Assembly: GCA_947500135.1 (NCBI GenBank)
Contig: CANMQX010000007.1
Span: forward strand, 124,001 to 188,000
Origin: an uncultured Paracoccaceae bacterium
GTDB taxonomy: Bacteria > Pseudomonadota > Alphaproteobacteria > Rhodobacterales > Rhodobacteraceae
Direction: 5' to 3'
DNA length: 64,000 bases
Under the pieces are notes generated by a model, which did not search any database, was not told the origin of the DNA, and saw only the letters and a program-made list of their open reading frames with translations. Positions 37,072 to 45,183 of the stretch are shown here, in pieces (the stretch's first letter is position 1; each line of letters begins with the position of its first letter). The position numbers were made by a program, and so were the translations under genes.

Positions 37072-38021
37072 GTTTTCGTATGGATTGGAATGCCGTTTCA
37101 TTTGACTGGAACCGCGCCCGGGCGTTTCTCGTGACTGCCGAAGAAGGGTCGCTTTCTGCGGCGGCGAGAGCATTGGGTTTGGCACAACCGACCCTGTCAC
37201 GCCAGGTTGAAGCGCTACAGCAAGAACTTGGTGTCATCCTTTTTGAGCGGTTCGGGCGGGGATTGGAACTCACCCCCGCGGGTGCCCAGTTGGTAGACCA
37301 CGTCCGGATCATGGGCCAAGGCGCAATGGCGCTTTCTATCGCGGCACAGGGGCAAAGTGGTGAAATTGCAGGGCCAGTCACGATCTCGGCCTCGGATGCC
37401 TACGCGGGGTTGTGGCTGCCACCGATCCTGCAGAAGCTGCGCGCGCAGGAACCCGGATTGTCGATCCGTGTACTTGCAGAAAATAATGCGTCAGACCTGA
37501 TGCGCCGCGAGGCCGACATCGCCATCCGCAATTTCCGTCCAAAAGAACCTGAACTCGTCGCCCGACGGATTACAGACACGGCAGCGGCTTTCTATGCAAC
37601 GGATGCCTATGTGGCAAAGCATGGCGTGCTTGAAACAAAGCATGATTGGGAAAATGCAAACCTGATCATTCCCGGAGATGCGGACATGTTCGTCAAAACC
37701 CTCCAAGCTGCGGATATCCCCGCAACGCAGGCGTCCATCGCATATGAATGTAGCAGCTACCTTGCCATGTGGGAGATGATGCGGAGCGGGCTGGGTGTTG
37801 CTATCCTGGATATCCGGCTTGGCGACCGCGAGGCTGGAATAGCGCGTGCATCAATGGAGCCGTTGCGCATGCCCTTTCCCATCTGGCTTGTGGCGAACCG
37901 CGATATTCTCACAAACGCGCGATTGCGGATGGTCTTCGATTTTCTGGTGAAGGAGCTGAAAAAGGCGCCGGGTGAGGCTGCGCCAGCGAAAGTGCCAATC
38001 TACAAGCCGCATGGCCAATAG
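37068..38021 (+). CDS. LysR family transcriptional regulator
   Basis: A 317-residue LysR regulator. The N-terminal winged HTH has FLVTAEEGSLSAAARALGLA and QPTLSRQVEALQQELGVILF (about residues 20-60), followed by the co-inducer domain beginning VTISASDAYAGLWLPPIL. ATG 37068 or 37080 could be the start. It is divergent from the DUF4386/NAD(P)-binding pair. Ligand is unknown. Confidence 0.93.
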   Translation: MRFRMDWNAVSFDWNRARAFLVTAEEGSLSAAARALGLAQPTLSRQVEALQQELGVILFERFGRGLELTPAGAQLVDHVRIMGQGAMALSIAAQGQSGEIAGPVTISASDAYAGLWLPPILQKLRAQEPGLSIRVLAENNASDLMRREADIAIRNFRPKEPELVARRITDTAAAFYATDAYVAKHGVLETKHDWENANLIIPGDADMFVKTLQAADIPATQASIAYECSSYLAMWEMMRSGLGVAILDIRLGDREAGIARASMEPLRMPFPIWLVANRDILTNARLRMVFDFLVKELKKAPGEAAPAKVPIYKPHGQ

Positions 38022-38270
38022 CGTTCTGCACTACCCTGAAGGGTCGATCTGGGTCGGATATGCGCGAAGCTTAGACTGAAGTTACCTCACCAGGCCAAAG
38101 ATTTGATCCGAAAACCGGACCCATCTAATCAAACATCCGCGAACGAGCGAATTCCCGCCCAGCAAAAACAACAATAATTGCAAAGCTTTGCCGTCCGTTC
38201 AGCGCGCCTTGCCCATGCCGCAATTCCCATTATTCGTCTAACAAACAAAGCATGGTGGAATGCGACTGAT

Positions 38271-39626
38271 ATGAAAAGCTGGTCAATCTCATGGATACTG
38301 ACCCTGTCGCTGGGCTTGGCTGCAAATAGCGGGGGTGCGCAAGAGCCGCCAAACCTACAACAACAGGCCGAGGATGCGCTGACAGACGGGCAACCCGAAC
38401 AAACCATCATGCTGGCGCAAACCATTCTGGCCACAGATGGAGATAGTTACGCAGCGCTTTTCCTGAGGGCATTGGCGCAATCCGAACTGGGACAATTCCA
38501 GCAGTCCGCGACAAGCGCAGGACAGGCCTTTCACGCAGCGCGCAGTCCCGATGAAAAGGTGCAGGCGGCAAGGCTGGCTGCCAGCGCGAGATTCAGGACG
38601 CAGCAATTCACCCGCGCCCAATGGTGGCTGCGACGGGCGGCCAACAATGCCCAAACCGAAAAAGAATTCAGTAACATCCGGCGCGAATTTCAAAACATCC
38701 GGCAGAGTAACCCGTTGTCCGTCTGGGTCAATTTCTCGGCCGCGCCGTCCGACAACATCAATAACGGTTCAGAGGATGAGTCCTTCCAGCTAGAAGGCTT
38801 GCCATTCCTGTTCGGTTTGCCCCCCGATCAACGGGCGTTGTCCGGTATCGAATATGCGGGCGATGTGCAGCTTTCGTATCGGCTGTCCGAAGGTCCACGA
38901 CAGCGAACCAGTCTTGGGGCCTATATCTATGGGCGGACCTTCACATTATCGGATGGTGCGCAGGAAAAGGTACCCGATCTTGAGGGCAGCGACTTCGCCC
39001 TGACCCTTGTCGATCTGTCGGTCACGCATGAACGGCTAATTTTTGATCAGGTCGGGCCAACCAGTGCTGCCCTGAATATCGGTAAAAGCCAGTATAGCGG
39101 GGAACCGCTTTGGGATTATTGGAAAGTCACGCTTGGGCAGGGTTTAGTGGTGGATGAAAACACCAGCATCAGCCTGCATGCGGCTTTTCAGGACCAGACC
39201 GCGCGGCTTGAAACCCAACGGGACACGGAAATTTCCGAAATTGGCGGGCGCTATGCCAGGTCATTGCCCAATAACGACCAACTGCAGTTGTCGTTGACGG
39301 GGCGATTGAACGACACTGGCGATGTTGAAACTACCTATCAGGAATATCGGGCCAGCATCGACTACGACATCAATCAGCCCGTTTTCGGGGCTGATTGGGC
39401 ATTCAATCTGGGCGTGGGGCACATCAACTATGATGAATTTACCCTGTCGCTCGATGGGCGGCGGGACAACTATATCAGCCTTGGGGGAACGGTGACGTTC
39501 TTGGAAATTTCCTATTTCGGCTTTTCCCCCAGCCTGTCGATCACCGTGAAACGGACGGAATCAGATGTGAGCCAATTCACGTCGTCGCAAGTGCAGGGAC
39601 GGCTGGGGATACAGTCGAACTTCTGA
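38271..39626 (+). CDS. Slam-like outer-membrane protein (TPR plus DUF560-type beta-barrel)
   Basis: A 451-residue exported protein. A signal peptide (residues 1-24, cleaved near GGAQ) is followed by TPR-like repeats (about 30-140, AEDALTDGQPEQTIMLAQT and YAALFLRALAQSELGQFQQS). From about residue 160 comes a beta-barrel with alternating polar/aromatic strands, opening VWVNFSAAPSDNINNGSED, which resembles the DNNINNG-type start of Slam barrels, and ending with a C-terminal Phe (GIQSNF). In Neisseria, Slam proteins move lipoproteins to the cell surface. ATG 38271 is chosen because the longer frame has no signal peptide; the ribosome site is weak. The adjacent convergent lipoprotein gene is a possible client. 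Confidence 0.72.
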   Translation: MKSWSISWILTLSLGLAANSGGAQEPPNLQQQAEDALTDGQPEQTIMLAQTILATDGDSYAALFLRALAQSELGQFQQSATSAGQAFHAARSPDEKVQAARLAASARFRTQQFTRAQWWLRRAANNAQTEKEFSNIRREFQNIRQSNPLSVWVNFSAAPSDNINNGSEDESFQLEGLPFLFGLPPDQRALSGIEYAGDVQLSYRLSEGPRQRTSLGAYIYGRTFTLSDGAQEKVPDLEGSDFALTLVDLSVTHERLIFDQVGPTSAALNIGKSQYSGEPLWDYWKVTLGQGLVVDENTSISLHAAFQDQTARLETQRDTEISEIGGRYARSLPNNDQLQLSLTGRLNDTGDVETTYQEYRASIDYDINQPVFGADWAFNLGVGHINYDEFTLSLDGRRDNYISLGGTVTFLEISYFGFSPSLSITVKRTESDVSQFTSSQVQGRLGIQSNF

Positions 39627-39628
39627 AC

Positions 39629-40162
39629 CTATTGTTCTGTCGCCAAAACCAGCACCCAGTATTTATTCGATCCCGATCCAGCCTTGGCCAGACCAAAATC
39701 TTCAAAATTGCGGTTTTCGTTGTTGGCGCGGTGACCGCTGGAATTCTGCCAGGCGTTCAGCACAGCCGCCTCATCCTGCTGACCACGGGCAATGTTTTCG
39801 CCATACGTGCGCCAGCGATACCCCTGGGCGGTGATCCGGTCACCGGGGCTCGACCCGTTCAACCCGGTATGGCTGAAATAATTGTTGGCCAGCATGTCAT
39901 TAGCATGACCCTGTGCAGCGCGACCCAGACGGGCGTCAAACGTCACCGGGCCAGCGCCTGCATCTGCACGGACATTGTTCAACATGCTGCGAAAGCTGGT
40001 GTTTGACGGTGCGCTGGGCGCTGGGATCGTGCTGGACCCTGATCCCATGGTCGACGTGGTGGTGTTAGCGTTAGATCCTGCGGTTGATGTGTTGGTACCA
40101 CCGCCTGACCCCATACAGCCAGCCAAGACGCAGATGGCGGCAACGGAAATTATCTGTTTCAT
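39629..40162 (-). CDS. CAP (SCP/PR1)-domain lipoprotein
   Basis: A 177-residue protein. The lipobox LAGC at residues 13-16 makes it a lipoprotein. A Ser/Thr/Gly-rich tether (about 17-55) leads to a CAP domain with LNNVRADAGAGPVTFDARL, AQGHANDMLANNYFSHTG, YGENIARG and the motif AWQNSSGHRANNENRNFEDF, so the His/Glu cavity residues are kept. Bacterial CAP proteins have varied or unknown roles. It is convergent with the Slam-like gene, ending 2 bases apart. The flexible tether after the lipid is compatible with surface display. Confidence 0.88.
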   Translation of the reverse strand: MKQIISVAAICVLAGCMGSGGGTNTSTAGSNANTTTSTMGSGSSTIPAPSAPSNTSFRSMLNNVRADAGAGPVTFDARLGRAAQGHANDMLANNYFSHTGLNGSSPGDRITAQGYRWRTYGENIARGQQDEAAVLNAWQNSSGHRANNENRNFEDFGLAKAGSGSNKYWVLVLATEQ

Positions 40163-40337
40163 GCTGTCTCTCCTATGCCCCGAACTATTGCTAGTGGTGC
40201 AAGGGGTTAGACGTAAACGATGTCATGGAATCGCCAGATTCGGGGCGGCAACCTGCCGATCCGTTCAAATTTAGCAGGCATTCTACCGCTTGTTGACCGA
40301 CTTGCGTCCGACATGTGCAACACTCTATGCAGCGCGG

Positions 40338-41447
40338 ATGACCCACAGCGCAGAAATATTCATGACGGGCACCCCGGGGTTGGAATCAGCCCTGCTGGCC
40401 GAAGCCCAGGCAAACGGTTTTGCCGATGCAGGGCGGATCCCCGGCGGTGTCACCATCAATGGCGGGTGGGAGGATGTCTGGCGGGCCAACCTGACGATGC
40501 GCGGTGCGACACGCATTCTGGTGCGTATCGGTTCCTTCATGGCATTCCATCTGGCACAGCTTGATAAACGGGCAAAGAAATTTCCATGGGCTGAGACCTT
40601 GCGAACCGATATTCCGGTCAGGGTCGAGGTCGCAACATCGCGCAAATCCAAGATTTACCATGCCGGCGCAGCGACGCAGCGGATCGAGGGTGCGTTGAAA
40701 GCCAACGGTTACCAGATCAACGCTGACGCGCCTATCGCAATCAAGGCGCGGATTGATGACAACCGGGTCACGATCAGTATCGATACATCCGGCGAAAGCC
40801 TGCACAAGCGGGGGCATAAAGAGGCGGTAGGCAAAGCGCCGATGCGCGAAACGCTTGCCGCTTTGATGCTGCGGGAATGCGGCTATGACGGGCGCGAACC
40901 CGTGTTGGACCCGATGTGCGGATCGGGCACATTCGTAATCGAAGCTGCCGAAATCGCAGCAGGTCTGCTGCCGGGGCGCACGCGCCACTTTGCCTTTGAG
41001 CAACTCGCCAGCTTTGACGCCGACGCATGGAATGACATGCGTCGGGTGCGCGTTCATACGGATCTCCCCGCCGCCCATTTCCACGGTTCCGACCGTGATG
41101 CAGGTGCTGTCCGCATGGCCACGGCCAATGCCGAACGGGCTGGCGTTGGCGACCTGATCACCTTCGCAAACCTGAGCGCCACGGACCTGCAACGGCCTGA
41201 TGGTCCACCCGGCCTGATCATTTGCAACCCGCCCTATGGCGGGCGGATTGGCAACCAAAAAATGCTCTATGGGGTCTATGCGGGGCTGGGCGAAACACTC
41301 AAATCCCGCTTTGCTGGCTGGCGGGTCGGGCTTGTCACCAGTGAGGCAGGGCTGGCCAAAGCCACCGGGTTGCCCTTCAAACCCAAGGGGGCACCGATCC
41401 CTCATGGGGGGCTGAAAGTGTGGCTGTTTCAATCCGGAAAATTATAG
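40338..41447 (+). CDS. THUMP-domain class I rRNA methyltransferase (RlmL-type)
   Basis: A 369-residue RNA N2-guanine methyltransferase. The N-terminal ferredoxin-like/THUMP part (residues 1-155) has EIFMTGTPGLESALLAEA and later VTISIDTSGESLHKRGHKE. The methyltransferase half has DPMCGSGTFVIEAAEIAAG (SAM site) and the catalytic ICNPPYGGRIG (about residue 295). This matches the N-terminal, m2G2445-type half of RlmKL. ATG 40338 (MTHSAEIF) is preferred to a TTG start further up, although the ribosome site is poor. Confidence 0.9.
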   Translation: MTHSAEIFMTGTPGLESALLAEAQANGFADAGRIPGGVTINGGWEDVWRANLTMRGATRILVRIGSFMAFHLAQLDKRAKKFPWAETLRTDIPVRVEVATSRKSKIYHAGAATQRIEGALKANGYQINADAPIAIKARIDDNRVTISIDTSGESLHKRGHKEAVGKAPMRETLAALMLRECGYDGREPVLDPMCGSGTFVIEAAEIAAGLLPGRTRHFAFEQLASFDADAWNDMRRVRVHTDLPAAHFHGSDRDAGAVRMATANAERAGVGDLITFANLSATDLQRPDGPPGLIICNPPYGGRIGNQKMLYGVYAGLGETLKSRFAGWRVGLVTSEAGLAKATGLPFKPKGAPIPHGGLKVWLFQSGKL

Positions 41448-41527
41448 GCAGTGACGGGCTTTGCTGTGCGGCAATGGTGATCGCAGCTATATCGCAGGTT
41501 AATGCGGGGTTTTGCGGAGAAATGCAG

Positions 41528-41571
41528 GTCGGCAAAGCGTCGGCCCCACGTCGGCGAAACGTCGGACCCTC
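41528..41571 (+). repeat. Four tandem 11-bp units, GTCGG-N5-C (copy 1)
   Basis: Units in order: GTCGGCAAAGC, GTCGGCCCCAC, GTCGGCGAAAC, GTCGGACCCTC. The GTCGG core recurs every 11 bases, about one helical turn. GGTTAA lies about 31 bases before it and GGTTAAC about 20 bases after. A second array with the same plan is at 62853-62896. Confidence 0.85.
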
Positions 41572-41655
41572 GCGCCAACAGGGGTGGGTTAACTGCCTGC
41601 GCAGCGTGTATGTTCATGTGTCGTTTGGGTTGGAACTGCCCTATGCAATCCCATA

Positions 41656-41673
41656 AGCTGATTTAGATCAGCT
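41656..41673. promoter_or_regulatory. Inverted repeat upstream of the peptide-ABC operon
   Basis: Perfect 7-bp arms (AGCTGAT/ATCAGCT) around TTAG, 84 bases before the binding-protein start. Candidate operator or short hairpin; no regulator is adjacent. Confidence 0.4.
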
Positions 41674-41757
41674 GCGAACTGAACGCATCCCGCCATTCGC
41701 GGGGGTTGATTTGCCCTAACGATCCGTCAACACTCACCTCAACAACAGGGGGATAAC

Positions 41758-43233
41758 ATGTATCAATTCAAACGCTTTGCCGCGTCTGCTGCCATAGGGC
41801 TTTGGGCCACGACTGCTTTGGCCCAGGACAGCATCACCGTTGCTATCCAGTTGGAGCCCCCGAACCTTGACCCCACAGGTGGGGCCGCGCAGGCGATTGA
41901 TAGCGTCCTTTACGCCAATGTGTTTGAGGGGCTGACCCGGTTTGATGCAGATGGCGCGATTATCCGTGGCCTCGCCCAAAGCTGGGACATTTCGGAGGAT
42001 GGCACGGTTTACACCTTCAACCTTGCCGCCGGTGTCACCTTTCATGACGGCACGGTGATGGATGCCGAGGATGTGAAATTCAGCCTCAACCGTGCCCGCG
42101 CCGAGGATAGTACCAATGCGCAGAAGGGGCTGTTTGCGGGCATCACAGATGTGACAGTGGTGGACCCGCTGACTGTGCAGGTCACCCTTGATCAGCCGAA
42201 CGGGAATTTCCTGTTCAACATGGCATGGGGTGACGCCGTGATTGTGGCACCCGAAAGCATCGCCGATATCGCATCCAACCCCGTTGGCACTGGCCCATTC
42301 ACCTTCACCGATTGGGTGCAGGGGGATCGGTTGGAGCTGACCCGCAACGCGGATTACTGGGGTGCTGCCCCTGCGCTTGAAAGTGCCACCTTCCGTTTCA
42401 TCAGCGATCCAACGGCTGCTTTTGCGGCTGTCATGGCAGAGGATGTGGATGCGTTTATCGGCTTCCCCGCGCCAGAAAACCTACCGCAGTTTGAGGCTGA
42501 TCCACGTTTTCAGGTGCTGGTCGGCAATACCGAGGGTGAGACAATCCTGTCTACCAACAACAAGATGCCCCCATTCGACAATGTGCTGGTCAGGCAGGCT
42601 GTGGCCCATGCAATTGACCGGCAGGCGATTATTGATGGGGCGATGTTTGGGCTTGGCACCCCGATTGGCACTCATTTTGCGCCGCATAACCCGGCCTATG
42701 TCGATCTGCTGACCAATTCGCCGCATGATCCCGACCGCGCGCGGGCGTTGCTGGCCGAGGCGGGCTTTACCGATGGGTTCACGACCACGTTGAAACTGCC
42801 GCCGCCATCCTATGCCCGCCGCGGGGGTGAGATTATTGCCGCCCAGCTGCGCGACGTGGGGATCGAGACGGAGATTACCAATCTGGAATGGGCGCAGTGG
42901 ATTGAAGAGGTGTTCAAGAACAAGGATTTCGGCCTGAGTATCGTCAGCCATACGGAGCCGATGGATATCGGGATTTACGCCAATCCAGATTACTATTTCC
43001 AATATGACAATCCGGATTTTCAGGTGTTGATGGAAGAGTTGAATGCGACGACTGATCCCGATGGCCGCAATGATCTGTTGGCCAAGGCCCAGACGATCAT
43101 TTCGGAGGATTACGTGAACGGCTATCTGTTTGAGCTGGCCGTGGCCACGGTCGCCAAGGCGGGTGTGCAGGGGCTTTGGGTGAACCAGCCGACGGCGGCG
43201 GTTGACCTGACCGGGGTGAGTTGGGCTGAATAG
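41758..43233 (+). CDS. ABC transporter substrate-binding protein, dipeptide/oligopeptide family
   Basis: A 491-residue SBP_bac_5 protein. The signal peptide MYQFKRFAASAAIGLWATTA is cleaved near ALAQ. The mature part has IQLEPPNLDPTGG, VYANVFEGLTRFD-like sequence, GTVYTFNLAAGVTFHDGTVMD, and RQAVAHAIDRQAIIDGAMFG, all typical of DppA/OppA-type proteins, which bind peptides but also opines, glutathione or other solutes. AGGGGG precedes the ATG. It heads a seven-gene operon that ends with a P1-family hydrolase. Confidence 0.93.
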   Translation: MYQFKRFAASAAIGLWATTALAQDSITVAIQLEPPNLDPTGGAAQAIDSVLYANVFEGLTRFDADGAIIRGLAQSWDISEDGTVYTFNLAAGVTFHDGTVMDAEDVKFSLNRARAEDSTNAQKGLFAGITDVTVVDPLTVQVTLDQPNGNFLFNMAWGDAVIVAPESIADIASNPVGTGPFTFTDWVQGDRLELTRNADYWGAAPALESATFRFISDPTAAFAAVMAEDVDAFIGFPAPENLPQFEADPRFQVLVGNTEGETILSTNNKMPPFDNVLVRQAVAHAIDRQAIIDGAMFGLGTPIGTHFAPHNPAYVDLLTNSPHDPDRARALLAEAGFTDGFTTTLKLPPPSYARRGGEIIAAQLRDVGIETEITNLEWAQWIEEVFKNKDFGLSIVSHTEPMDIGIYANPDYYFQYDNPDFQVLMEELNATTDPDGRNDLLAKAQTIISEDYVNGYLFELAVATVAKAGVQGLWVNQPTAAVDLTGVSWAE

Positions 43234-43255
43234 CGACCGTCCAGTAAAGAAACGA

Positions 43256-43394
43256 GGGCATCGCCCGACCTGGAGGGCGTTTGTGACATGACCTTTCTAT
43301 GCGGCATCGCAATGAGCGAAACGCTGTGACCGTTGAGAGGTCGCAATATCGCCCTCCTGAGGGAGGTTGGGCGATGCCCGGCGGTGCCGCCGGG
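43256..43394. repeat. Long intergenic inverted repeat plus hairpin inside the ABC operon
   Basis: Arms at 43256-43279 and 43350-43379 pair over about 24 bases (GGGCATCGCCCGACCT against AGGTTGGGCGATGCCC and flanks, one mismatch and a 6-base insertion). An immediate second hairpin follows, CCCGGCGG/CCGCCGGG at 43377-43394. The element fills the 193-base gap between binding protein and permease. Such REP-like elements between these subunits often stabilise the upstream message so that the binding protein is made in excess. Confidence 0.75.
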
Positions 43395-43426
43395 CGCGAG
43401 ACTACCAACGGTAGTACGCCATCAAC

Positions 43427-44371
43427 ATGATCCGTTATGCCCTTGGCCGTCTGACGTCGTTGATCATCAGCCTTTTCGTGGCGTCGCTGGTGATCTTTGC
43501 AGTGATTGAGGTGATCCCGGGTGATCCGGCGGCGTTCATGCTGGGCGTCAATGCACAGCCTGATACGATTGCGGCTTTGCGGGCGGAAATGGGCCTCGAT
43601 CAGTCGGTGATTACCCGATACTTTGGATGGGTCACAGGGTTGTTGCAGGGTGATTTTGGCCAGTCATGGACGTATAAAACGCCTGTGGCAGAGCTGATCA
43701 GTGACCGCATCTGGGTGTCCTTGCCGCTGGCGATCTATGCGTTGATCCTGTCGACGCTGATTGCCTTTCCTGCGGGTATTTTTGCCGCCAGCAGGCGTGG
43801 TGGTCCGGGAGATGTCACCATCATGGGGGCCACCCAGTTGGGCGTGGCGATCCCGAATTTCTGGTTCGCAATGATCCTGGTCCTGATCTTTGCCATCAAT
43901 CTGCGTTGGTTTTCGGCGGGCGGGTTTCCGGGATGGGACAACCCGCTGCAAGCATTGAAATCACTGACCCTGCCCGCCATCGCGCTGGCCTTACCGCAGG
44001 CCGCGATTTTGGCCCGTGTTATGCGCTCGTCCTTGCTGGATATGCTGGGCGAGGATTTTATTCGTACCGCCCGTGCCAAAGGGCTGACCCGTCGTCAGGC
44101 GCTTTGGCGTCATGCCGTGCGCAATGCCCTGATCCCGGTGCTGACGATCATCGGTTTACAGTTTTCGTTCCTGCTGGCCGGGGGGATTATCATTGAGCAG
44201 GTATTCTTTCTGCCAGGCCTGGGCCGCTTGATTTTCCAATCAATCAGCGCGCGCGACCTGATTGTCGTGGAAAGCGTGGTGATGCTGTTGGTGTTCACCG
44301 TAATCATCGTCAACTTTGCCGTTGATCTGGCCTATGCTGCCGTCGATCCACGGTTAAGGGCGAAGGCATGA
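43427..44371 (+). CDS. ABC transporter permease, DppB type
   Basis: A 314-residue inner-membrane permease with six helices. It begins MIRYALGRLTSLIISLFVAS, has the family pattern EVIPGDPAAFMLGVNA, and a conserved EAA-type loop FIRTARAKGLTRRQALWRHAV (about residues 205-225) which contacts the ATPase. Overlaps the next permease by four bases (ATGA). Confidence 0.95.
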   Translation: MIRYALGRLTSLIISLFVASLVIFAVIEVIPGDPAAFMLGVNAQPDTIAALRAEMGLDQSVITRYFGWVTGLLQGDFGQSWTYKTPVAELISDRIWVSLPLAIYALILSTLIAFPAGIFAASRRGGPGDVTIMGATQLGVAIPNFWFAMILVLIFAINLRWFSAGGFPGWDNPLQALKSLTLPAIALALPQAAILARVMRSSLLDMLGEDFIRTARAKGLTRRQALWRHAVRNALIPVLTIIGLQFSFLLAGGIIIEQVFFLPGLGRLIFQSISARDLIVVESVVMLLVFTVIIVNFAVDLAYAAVDPRLRAKA

Positions 44372-45183
44372 GCCGCAATCTGATCATCGGTGCGGGTTTG
44401 AGCGTTTTGTTCATCTGTCTCGCTGCCCTGTCATTCATCTGGACGCCCTATGATATCGAGGCGCTGGATATTCCCAACAAGCTGCAAGCCCCCGGTGGTG
44501 CAAACCTGCTGGGCACGGATCATTTTGGTCGCGATATTCTGTCGATGATCATGATGGGCGCGCGCACGTCGATTGCGGTGGCGCTAGTTGCGGTTGGCAT
44601 TGGCATGGCGCTGGGCATTCCGCTTGGCCTGCTGGCCGCCGCGCGTCATGGGTCGCTGCTGGATGAGCTGATTATGCGGGGCAATGATCTGGTTTTTGCC
44701 TTTCCGTCGCTGGTGATTGCGATTTTGATCACGGCTGTTTTTGGCGCTTCCGCAGTCAATGCGATTATTGCCATTGGCATCTTTAACGTGCCCGTCTTTG
44801 CCCGTCTGACACGCGGCGCGGCCCTGCCGCTGTGGGAGCGGGATTTCATTCTGGCCGCCCGTGTCTGCGGCAAGTCTGCAGCGCGGATTTCGGTTGAGCA
44901 TATCCTGCCCAACATCACCAATCTGATGATCGTGCAGGGGACAATCCAGTTCAGCCTTGGCATTCTGGCTGAGGCCGCGCTGTCCTACATCGGGCTGGGT
45001 GCGCAGCCGCCGACGGCCAGTTGGGGCCGGATGCTGGCGGATGCGCAGACGCTGGTCAGCATTGCCCCGCATACGGCGCTGGTTCCCGGTTTTGCGATCC
45101 TTTTGATGGTGCTGGGGTTGAACCTGTTGGGTGACGGGCTGCGCGATTGGCTGGATCCGCGCATTCGGGTGGCCCGGGTATGA
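44368..45183 (+). CDS. ABC transporter permease, DppC type
   Basis: A 271-residue partner permease. The LLGTDHFGRDILSMIMMGAR motif follows the first helix, and the EAA-type loop reads DFILAARVCGKSAARISVEH. Overlaps at both ends (ATGA with dppB-like and with the ATPase gene) show tight coupling. Confidence 0.95.
   Translation: MSRNLIIGAGLSVLFICLAALSFIWTPYDIEALDIPNKLQAPGGANLLGTDHFGRDILSMIMMGARTSIAVALVAVGIGMALGIPLGLLAAARHGSLLDELIMRGNDLVFAFPSLVIAILITAVFGASAVNAIIAIGIFNVPVFARLTRGAALPLWERDFILAARVCGKSAARISVEHILPNITNLMIVQGTIQFSLGILAEAALSYIGLGAQPPTASWGRMLADAQTLVSIAPHTALVPGFAILLMVLGLNLLGDGLRDWLDPRIRVARV

Larger units (their letters stand above)
41448..41757. other. Intergenic region before the peptide-ABC operon
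   Basis: A 310-base gap without a supported gene. It holds a four-unit 11-bp tandem repeat (41528-41571), GTTAA-type sequences on both sides of it, and a 7-bp inverted repeat nearer the operon. A 78-codon frame over the repeat has no ribosome site and is not believed. Confidence 0.7.

Noticed and set aside
40386..41432. 348-codon frame on the minus strand over the rRNA methyltransferase
   Set aside because: Antisense shadow; the plus-strand gene has clear SAM and NPPY motifs.
41528..41571. CRISPR array
   Set aside because: Units are 11 bases, imperfect and without spacers of CRISPR length; no cas gene is near.
41420..41656. 78-codon frame over the first 11-bp array
   Set aside because: No ribosome site, overlaps the methyltransferase end, and the repeat is better read as non-coding.
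43097..43408. Minus-strand frames at the inverted repeat between binding protein and permease
   Set aside because: They run antisense into the binding-protein gene and through a palindromic element; no ribosome site.
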